Below, one piece after another: positions 8,101 through 12,649 of a stretch of 12,649 bases of DNA (positions within the stretch are counted from its first letter, which is position 1; every line of letters starts with the position of its first letter). The DNA is taken from positions 1-12,649 of the forward strand of contig JAKAEF010000016.1 of NCBI GenBank assembly GCA_021820025.1, read 5' to 3'. The position numbers and the translations under genes are program-made. A model generated the notes under the pieces. It saw only the letters and a list, made by a program, of their open reading frames with translations. It was not told the DNA's origin and searched no databases. Source of the DNA: a bacterium (GTDB taxonomy: Bacteria > Patescibacteriota > Microgenomatia > Levybacterales > UBA12049).

Positions 8101-8141
8101 ACTGTATGTTCGATTGTATCACGCATGAGGCTCATTTGCCA
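8101..8141 (-). promoter_or_regulatory. Predicted near-leaderless extended -10 promoter of infB
   Basis: TACAAT (8113-8118) on the minus strand is preceded by TGA, giving an extended -10 (TGnTACAAT). The best -35 at 17-base spacing, TGGCAA (8136-8141), is weak. The predicted start near 8105-8106 gives a 5-6 nt leader before the infB ATG, with no Shine-Dalgarno sequence. Confidence 0.55.
8125..8135. promoter_or_regulatory. Inverted repeat in the infB promoter spacer
   Basis: ATGAGGCTCAT is a perfect inverted repeat (5-bp arms, one central base) lying between the -35 and -10 of the predicted infB promoter. It is too short for a terminator, and the placement would suit an operator. No regulator is known. 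Confidence 0.3.
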
Positions 8142-8174
8142 TGTCCAAGTTTGAAAAAATGGAAAAAGAGGAGA

Positions 8175-9179
8175 TTAAGCAGCTTGTTCTTCTGTTTTTG
8201 CAGGTTCTTCTTTGGTTTCTGCTTCTGGTGTGCCTTCTGCTTCTACAATATTAATTTTGTATCCTGTTAATTCTCCAGCAAGTCGTACATTTTGACCATC
8301 TTTTCCTATTGCAGATGAAAGTTCATCTTTGGCAACGGCAACAGTTGCTTCTTTTGTTTTCTCATCAATAGTTACTTTTACATTTTTTGCAGGAGCAAGT
8401 GATAAGGCAATATATGTTTCTGCATCTTCTTGATAAGGAATAACATCGATTTTTTCTCCGTTTACTTCTTGAATAACAGCTTGAACTCTAACTCCTTTTT
8501 GTCCAACACAACTTCCAACTGGATCAATTCCGGATTGTGTTGCTGCAACAGCAATTTTACTTCTTATTCCTGGTTCTCGTGCGATTCCTTTAAAGACAAC
8601 ACTTCCTTGTGCAATTTCTGGAACTTCTCGTCTAAAGAGTCCTTCCAAAAGACCTTTATGTGCTCGTGAAACAACTAATTCTTGTCCTCGTGTTCCTTCT
8701 CGAATTTCAACCAAATAGACAGAAAGTCTTTGATTTACATGATATTTTTCATGAGGAATTTGTTCTGAGACAGGCATAATAGCCTCGGTTTTACCAATGT
8801 CCACAATAACATTTGGGCCTGCAAATCGTAAAACCATACCATTCATAATGGTTCCAATTCGAAGTTTGTAATCACTAAGAATTGCTTGTTTTTCTTCTTC
8901 TCTTACTTTTTGCAAAATAACTTGTTTTGCGGTTTGAGCTGCAATTCTTCCAAACCCTGGAGGAGTTACATCTTCGTCGCCCTTCATAATTCTTGCTTCA
9001 CCACTATTTGGATTAAGACTTACTGAGTATTCTTCAACAACAATATCTGGATGATCTTTGCGGTATGCTGCCAATATTGCGTTTTTAACAGCATCAATAA
9101 TAACAGTAACGTCAACTCCACGTTCTGTGGCCACTTGGTTAAGTGCTAAAAAGAATTCACTTCTCTGTACTGCTGGCAT
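8175..9179 (-). CDS. nusA: Transcription termination/antitermination factor NusA
   Basis: 334 aa. NusA binds RNA polymerase and nascent RNA and modulates pausing, termination and antitermination. Order of domains: polymerase-binding N-terminal domain (about 1-108), S1 domain (about 109-165, GTIMNGMVLRFAGPNVIVDI), KH1 (about 170-250, with DPVGSCVGQKGVRVQAV at 219-235) and KH2 (about 255-312, AIGKDGQNVRLA at 290-301). A short acidic, alanine-rich tail ends at EEQAA. There are no E. coli-type C-terminal acidic repeats, as is common outside proteobacteria. The start MPAVQRSEFFLALNQVATERG fits the family and lies directly after a strong promoter. The usual rimP upstream is absent; a ClpC-like gene ends 60 nt before. 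Confidence 0.97.
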   Translation of the reverse strand: MPAVQRSEFFLALNQVATERGVDVTVIIDAVKNAILAAYRKDHPDIVVEEYSVSLNPNSGEARIMKGDEDVTPPGFGRIAAQTAKQVILQKVREEEKQAILSDYKLRIGTIMNGMVLRFAGPNVIVDIGKTEAIMPVSEQIPHEKYHVNQRLSVYLVEIREGTRGQELVVSRAHKGLLEGLFRREVPEIAQGSVVFKGIAREPGIRSKIAVAATQSGIDPVGSCVGQKGVRVQAVIQEVNGEKIDVIPYQEDAETYIALSLAPAKNVKVTIDEKTKEATVAVAKDELSSAIGKDGQNVRLAGELTGYKINIVEAEGTPEAETKEEPAKTEEQAA

Positions 9180-9182
9180 AGT

Positions 9183-9218
9183 GAAAACAAGTATACCAAA
9201 TTAGGATTGAGGTATCAA
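9183..9218 (-). promoter_or_regulatory. Predicted leaderless promoter of nusA
   Basis: TTGATA (9213-9218), 17-base spacer, TATACT (9190-9195) preceded by TGG (extended -10) on the minus strand. The predicted start at 9182-9183 leaves 3-4 nt before the ATG. It lies in the 60-nt gap after the ClpC-like gene. Confidence 0.75.
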
Positions 9219-9239
9219 CCCTTCTTTCATAAAATGAAG

Positions 9240-11627
9240 CTAAGAAGCAATTGCGATATTTCCTGACCCATCTACCACCAATCGAATACTTGAACCTCTT
9301 TCTACATTTCCCCGTAGCATTCCTTGAGATAAAAGATCTTCTATTTTGTCTTGAATAAATCGTCGTAGCGGTCTTGCTCCAAATTGCTGGTCAAATCCTG
9401 CCGAGGCTGCTGCTTTAATAACATCATCTCCAAAACTTACAGTAACATCTTGTGCTTGCAACTTTTTTTGCATTTCGTTGAGGAATAATTTTGCAATTTG
9501 TTCAACGTTTTGCGCAGTTAATGGCTTAAACACAATAATGCCATCAAATCTGTTAATAAGTTCTGGTTTAAAAATATGCTCCTGCTCTAACTCCATAAGA
9601 AGTCCTTGTTGAAATACCGTATTAATTTGTTTACCTGCAAGTAATTCATTTTGAATATATAATGCACCTGCATTTGATGTAGCAATAATAATAGTATTTG
9701 CAAAACTAACCCGCTTCCCGTGATTATCGGTAAGACGGCCATCTTCCAAAATTTGCAAGAATAGATCTAATACTTCTGTGCTGGCTTTTTCAAACTCGTC
9801 TAAAAGAATAAGTGAGAAAGGATTTTCGTATACTTTTTCTGTTAATTCCCCTTTTTCGTCTCCCAAACCAGGAGAAGAGCCTAATAATCGATCTACTGCA
9901 CCGGGACCATTATATTCGCTCATATCAAGTCGTATTGTTTTATCTTCTCCACCAAAATATACGCTAGCTAATGCTTTTGCTGTTTCTGTTTTTCCAACCC
10001 CTGTTGGACCTAAAAATAAAAATGAAATTGGTCTATTTTGACTTGTTAATCCACTTCTTAATCTTCTTATTGCCTGAGCAATTGCGCTTACAGCTTCTTC
10101 TTGCCCAATAATTCTTTCATGAAGTTTATCTTCTAGATGAAGTAATAATTCTTTTTCCTGTTCTCCTGGCTTACTTATTGCAATGCGCGTTTGCTGCTCT
10201 ACTTTTGCAATAACATCATCTTCATCAACAACTGATTTATGAGCAAGTGAAATATTATTTGCAACAGATGTTAATAGAGAAACAGCACTTCCAGGCAAAG
10301 ATCTGTCTTGTAAATATCGTTTTGCCATTTGCACGACAGCAATAACTGCTTTAAATGTAATAGTCACATGATTTTTTTCACCAATTTCATTTGCTTTCTC
10401 TAAAAGCATTTGAATTGCTTCTTCTTCTGTAGGCTCATCTATTCTTATTTCTTCAAAAAATTCTCTAAAACCCGACCTCGCTTCTACAAATTTCCTAAAT
10501 GCTCCAGGAGTTACAGTAGCAATAAGAGGCAAGTGAGAATCTTTTAAAAAGTTTGATAAAACACCAGATAAATCCAAATTAAATGTTGTTGATCCTAAAA
10601 TATGCTCTACATCAGGAATGTATAAAATAATATTTCCGGCGTGTTCTAATTCTTCTAAAATAGCTTCTATTCTTGCCTCTAATTCTCCTATATCTTTTAC
10701 TCCTGCAACGAGCAAACCAACCATAAGCTGATAGACGTGTTTGTGATAAAGTTTGCCGGGAATAAGTCCTAAAAAGCTGTTTAATGCAACTGCATCAACC
10801 AGTGAGGTCTTACCGCTTCCTGCTTCTCCAATTAACAATGCATTATTATGTGATGGCTTTGAAAGAGTAGCAACCAATTGTTCGTATTCTTTTCTTCTTC
10901 CAACCAATGCGGGTTTTTCGTCAAGCACTTTATATGTTACATCGGTAATATATTTTTTTGTTTCCAATGTCCATCCTGTTGTCCAATCTTCTCCAATTCC
11001 TGTTCCCCAAAAAACAACCTGCATTTTTTGCGGATATTCTTCAAATGGATATTCATAACGTGCCCAATACAATATATACAGCAAATCATCAGGTTTTAAG
11101 TGTTTGTTAAATAAATATTTGGTTTCTGGTTCTATAAGTACTAAATATGCTACAAATAAATCCATTCTTGTAATAAAACTTCCGTTTAGATCTTTTACTA
11201 ATTCATATGCTTTTTTGGCAATTTCCTCTTTACTAACAACAACTTTTGGTACATCTTCTTTGCCAATATTTGCTTTTTGCATAATAAATTGAACATGTGC
11301 TTTTTTTATTAATTCATGTACCATACCAACTGAATCATGAGCAAACATAAAAATATCTAATGCTTGAAATGTACATGACTCTTCTATATCTTTCCCGTTA
11401 TTTTGAGCAACAGAAATTTTAGGAGTTGTTCGCATAACTTTAAACTTAAATAGAACTTCAGACATAACAAACAGTGAGAAAATAAATAATGGTCCTTTTG
11501 GTAAATTACCCCGATAAAATTCTGAACCAATAAGAAAAAGAATAAAGATGATAAAAACCGCTCTGAGTATCCGTGTTATCGGATGCTTGTATGTGTGATA
11601 AATAATTGCGTAACTTAAAAGTGACAT
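9240..11627 (-). CDS. Membrane-anchored ClpC-like double AAA+ ATPase with divergent D1 and pore loops
   Basis: 795 aa from ATG at 11627. That start is preferred over ATG 11696 because it lies 1 nt after the upstream stop (TAATATG) and avoids a 23-residue overlap. Two membrane helices (about 17-36 and 45-62) precede a Clp N-domain-like region (about 85-235). D1 has Walker A GEAGSGKT (267-274), but its Walker B aligns as YIPDVEH (336-342) against the FIDELH of ClpC, and the arginine pair of LERRF is FREFF. D2 is intact: GPTGVGKT (540-547), LILLDE (606-611), sensor-1 N652, arginine finger R693 in INRFD, and sensor-2 GARPLRR (750-756). The D1 and D2 pore-loop tyrosines of ClpC (KYRG, GYVG) are missing (KDIG; SPGLGDEKG). 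There is no coiled-coil M domain between D1 and D2 and no (I/L/V)GF ClpP-docking loop after SNAGA. A ClpP-independent remodelling role at the membrane is inferred. Confidence 0.85.
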   Translation of the reverse strand: MSLLSYAIIYHTYKHPITRILRAVFIIFILFLIGSEFYRGNLPKGPLFIFSLFVMSEVLFKFKVMRTTPKISVAQNNGKDIEESCTFQALDIFMFAHDSVGMVHELIKKAHVQFIMQKANIGKEDVPKVVVSKEEIAKKAYELVKDLNGSFITRMDLFVAYLVLIEPETKYLFNKHLKPDDLLYILYWARYEYPFEEYPQKMQVVFWGTGIGEDWTTGWTLETKKYITDVTYKVLDEKPALVGRRKEYEQLVATLSKPSHNNALLIGEAGSGKTSLVDAVALNSFLGLIPGKLYHKHVYQLMVGLLVAGVKDIGELEARIEAILEELEHAGNIILYIPDVEHILGSTTFNLDLSGVLSNFLKDSHLPLIATVTPGAFRKFVEARSGFREFFEEIRIDEPTEEEAIQMLLEKANEIGEKNHVTITFKAVIAVVQMAKRYLQDRSLPGSAVSLLTSVANNISLAHKSVVDEDDVIAKVEQQTRIAISKPGEQEKELLLHLEDKLHERIIGQEEAVSAIAQAIRRLRSGLTSQNRPISFLFLGPTGVGKTETAKALASVYFGGEDKTIRLDMSEYNGPGAVDRLLGSSPGLGDEKGELTEKVYENPFSLILLDEFEKASTEVLDLFLQILEDGRLTDNHGKRVSFANTIIIATSNAGALYIQNELLAGKQINTVFQQGLLMELEQEHIFKPELINRFDGIIVFKPLTAQNVEQIAKLFLNEMQKKLQAQDVTVSFGDDVIKAAASAGFDQQFGARPLRRFIQDKIEDLLSQGMLRGNVERGSSIRLVVDGSGNIAIAS

Positions 11628-11628
11628 A

Positions 11629-11958
11629 TTACATAAATAACAAACCAATTGTTGCAAAAGGCCATGCAATAAATAGAAGAATAAGCAGTATTTCAATAAC
11701 TACAAAGACAAATAATAATGACAAATCAAATAAAATCATACATGATTTAATAATAATTCCCATTGCAACAGAAAATCCAACAAGACCTTGTCTATATTCA
11801 TTTTTCCATGGCTTAAAAAACGTAGAAACAAATTGTCTAAAGGAAAATAATTTTAAGAAAGCATTATTAAATGATGCAAAATAACTAGCTAATCCTTTTG
11901 GAGCTTGGATAAACCAAAAAAATAGGAAATCAAAACCTAATGTTAGTACACTCTGCAT
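11629..11958 (-). CDS. Small multi-pass membrane protein, partner gene of the ClpC-like ATPase
   Basis: 109 aa with ATG at 11958. The upstream ATG at 12027 would overlap the preceding gene, and a promoter ends just before 11958, so the shorter form is chosen. No family is recognised with confidence. It is very rich in F, L and I: hydrophobic stretches at about 5-18, 60-78 and 79-108 (the last long enough for two helices or a hairpin). Between the first two is an amphipathic, aromatic region with SFRQFVSTFFKPWKNEYRQG (39-58), whose FFKPWKNEY core looks like a conserved interfacial motif. It ends 1 nt before the ClpC-like start (TAATATG), so the two are probably translated together and may form a membrane complex. 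No signal peptide or catalytic motif is visible. Confidence 0.7.
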   Translation of the reverse strand: MQSVLTLGFDFLFFWFIQAPKGLASYFASFNNAFLKLFSFRQFVSTFFKPWKNEYRQGLVGFSVAMGIIIKSCMILFDLSLLFVFVVIEILLILLFIAWPFATIGLLFM

Positions 11959-11961
11959 ACT

Positions 11962-11997
11962 AACTTTTAGTATAAGGAGAATAAAACCAAAATACAA
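11962..11997 (-). promoter_or_regulatory. Predicted leaderless promoter of the membrane protein-ClpC-like operon
   Basis: TTGTAT (11992-11997), 17-base spacer, TATACT (11969-11974) on the minus strand. The predicted start near 11961-11962 leaves 3-4 nt before ATG 11958. It sits in the 46-nt gap after the 60-aa gene and supports the shorter start of the 109-aa protein. Confidence 0.6.
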
Positions 11998-12004
11998 ACT
12001 ATGA

Positions 12005-12187
12005 TTAGTGAGAACGCATAGGAACAAGTAGAGCTTTAATATCTACATTAGGAAAATATTGTTCATATAATGTACATTTTTTATTTTTTTGCGTGGTGCA
12101 AGAAGAAAAAGGAACAAAATATGCAATACCTATTCCTAAAACAACTGCCAAGGCAACAATAATTATGAGTATTTGCTTTGTCTTCAT
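12005..12187 (-). CDS. Small single-pass membrane/exported protein (60 aa)
   Basis: 60 aa, no recognised family. MKTKQ is followed by one hydrophobic helix (about 6-26), then PFSSC and a 30-residue polar tail with a second cysteine (C30 and C38, spaced C-x7-C). It could be an N-terminally anchored protein whose tail lies outside the membrane. FSSC is a poor lipobox because the -3 residue is phenylalanine. The two cysteines might pair outside the cell. The ATG is 1 nt after the dnaJ stop (TAATATG), the same junction as at the ClpC-like gene, which supports co-translation with dnaJ and argues that this is a real gene despite its size. Confidence 0.6.
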   Translation of the reverse strand: MKTKQILIIIVALAVVLGIGIAYFVPFSSCTTQKNKKCTLYEQYFPNVDIKALLVPMRSH

Positions 12188-12188
12188 A

Positions 12189-12530
12189 TTAAAACCAACC
12201 TTTTTTATTTTGGGATTCCTCGAATTCTTTTAACAATTCTTTTTGTTTTCCAGAAACATTCTTAGGCAAAATAATTTTTAATTTTAAATAGTGATCTCCC
12301 CGACCGTTTCCTCTTATATGAGTAACACCTTTTTCTCTAAGGCGCATAACAGTTCCCGGCTGCGTTCCTGCTGGTATCCTAACCTTTAGGGAACCATCCA
12401 CCGTTTCGACAGTGAGTTCTGTACCAAGAATCGCTTTTACAAATGAAATTTCTTCTTCTGTAACAATATCATATCCTTCTCTCTGGAATTTTTTGTGAGA
12501 ACCTACTTGAACTAATACATCATAATTCCC
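12189..12530 (-). CDS. dnaJ: Chaperone DnaJ, C-terminal fragment (5' end lost at a chimeric join)
   Basis: 113 codons of DnaJ carboxy-terminal domain II remain. Typical strings are YDVLVQVGSHKKFQREGYD, EEISFVKAILGTELTVETVDG, VRIPAGTQPGTVMRLREKGV and RGNGRGDHYLKLKI, ending KEFEESQNKKGWF. DnaJ delivers unfolded clients to DnaK and stimulates its ATPase. The J domain, zinc-finger region and first C-terminal domain would lie further upstream but are absent, because at about 12526-12530 the sequence switches to a G+C-rich leuS fragment in another frame. The frame stays open to an ATG at 12635 only by chance, so the apparent first 35 residues (MRPSSMVWPRRN...) are not DnaJ. It is followed after 1 nt by the 60-aa gene. 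Confidence 0.9.
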   Translation of the reverse strand, partial: GNYDVLVQVGSHKKFQREGYDIVTEEEISFVKAILGTELTVETVDGSLKVRIPAGTQPGTVMRLREKGVTHIRGNGRGDHYLKLKIILPKNVSGKQKELLKEFEESQNKKGWF

Positions 12531-12531
12531 G
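12525..12531. other. Chimeric junction between dnaJ and foreign leuS
   Basis: Upstream of about 12530 (minus strand) codons are G+C-rich and encode LeuRS; downstream they are A+T-rich and encode DnaJ. The bases GGGAA (12530-12526) fit both: CGG GAA for LeuRS Arg-Glu, and GGG AAT for DnaJ Gly-Asn. This short overlap is typical of an assembly or amplification chimera. Confidence 0.85.
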
Positions 12532-12649
12532 CGACCAGTCGTAAGACAGGCCCAGCCGCTGCAACTGTCCGCGCATGTGGGCGATGTTGTCCATGGTCCA
12601 TTGCGCCGGGGCCAAACCATGCTTGAGGGCCGCATTCTCCGCGGGCAGG
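12526..12649 (-). CDS. leuS: Leucyl-tRNA synthetase fragment from a G+C-rich genome (foreign to this contig)
   Basis: In the frame starting at 12648 the minus strand encodes 41 residues beginning LPAENAALKHGLAPAQWTMD and ending QLQRLGLSYDWSRE. This is the conserved LeuRS stretch just after the HIGH-containing part of the Rossmann fold (family pattern: GLPAENAA...W...N...M..QL...G.SYDWSRE). The reading stops within two codons of the junction. Base composition (about two-thirds G+C) and codons such as CTG, GCG and CTC contrast with the A+T-rich remainder. It is truncated on both sides. Most likely it is a read or fragment from another organism joined at the contig end; a real insertion is much less likely. 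Confidence 0.9.

Noticed and set aside
8143..8174. T-rich tract after the nusA stop as a Rho-independent terminator
   Set aside because: No stable hairpin precedes the tract; the only pairing nearby (AAGC-T-GCTT) has a one-base loop and cannot form.
9226..9238. Inverted repeat TTCAT-AAA-ATGAA just after the ClpC-like stop, as a terminator
   Set aside because: The stem is only 5 A/T-rich pairs, and on the transcribed strand it is followed by AGAAGGG, not a U-tract.
11628..11696. Longer N-terminus for the ClpC-like protein (ATG 11696, MKYCLFFYLL...)
   Set aside because: It would overlap the upstream gene by about 68 bases in another frame. ATG 11627 directly follows that gene's stop, in the same pattern as other junctions.
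11959..12027. Longer N-terminus for the 109-aa membrane protein (ATG 12027)
   Set aside because: It would overlap the 60-aa gene and contain the predicted promoter; ATG 11958 fits the leaderless pattern.
12005..12187. Lipoprotein call for the 60-aa protein
   Set aside because: FSSC departs from the lipobox at the -3 position, and the hydrophobic segment ends several residues earlier.
12531..12635. A genuine novel N-terminal domain on DnaJ
   Set aside because: The same bases in another frame read as clear LeuRS with fitting G+C-rich codons, so the apparent DnaJ residues are out-of-frame noise.

Overview
The window is a compact, A+T-rich bacterial stretch with every gene on the minus strand. 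It most likely comes from the Candidate Phyla Radiation (Patescibacteria). The evidence is a very short IF2 (482 aa), a stripped-down nusA-infB-rpsO-pnp locus, a membrane-anchored ClpC-like ATPase, an RNase J next to PNPase, and no Shine-Dalgarno sequences. Gene content recalls the Microgenomates side of that group, but a phylum-level call is an inference from memory, not from an alignment.

Layout in transcription order (high to low coordinates). 12649-12526 is a G+C-rich scrap of a foreign leucyl-tRNA synthetase, joined by a few shared bases to the C-terminal 113 codons of dnaJ (12530-12189); this is almost certainly a chimeric join at a contig end. Next come a 60-aa single-pass membrane protein, a 109-aa multi-pass membrane protein and a 795-aa membrane-anchored double-AAA+ ClpC-like protein (11627-9240). 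Then nusA (9179-8175), infB (8100-6652), a DHH-family-like protein lacking catalytic residues with a Q/P-rich tail (6648-5587), rpsO (5538-5269), pnp (5264-2997), rnj (2934-1273) and the N-terminal half of ftsK (1211-1, cut by the window edge). No gap between genes exceeds about 75 bases, and there are no RNA genes, insertion sequences or CRISPR arrays.

The genes cover transcription elongation (NusA), translation initiation (IF2), the ribosome (S15), RNA decay (PNPase, RNase J), chromosome segregation (FtsK) and protein quality control (DnaJ, ClpC-like). The DHH-like protein sits where an active nanoRNase (NrnA) usually lies in other bacteria, but its metal-binding motifs are gone.

The strongest general signal is transcriptional. 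Six sigma70-like promoters can be placed, all with exactly 17-bp spacers. Five of them lie so close to the start codon that the predicted mRNA begins about 2-6 nt before ATG, which makes it leaderless or nearly so. Genes without their own promoter begin 1-4 nt after the previous stop codon, with no ribosome binding site. Initiation here therefore appears to rest on leaderless starts plus stop-start coupling. Other points of interest are degeneration of D1 and of both pore loops in the ClpC-like protein, and replacement of the motif C histidine of RNase J by serine.
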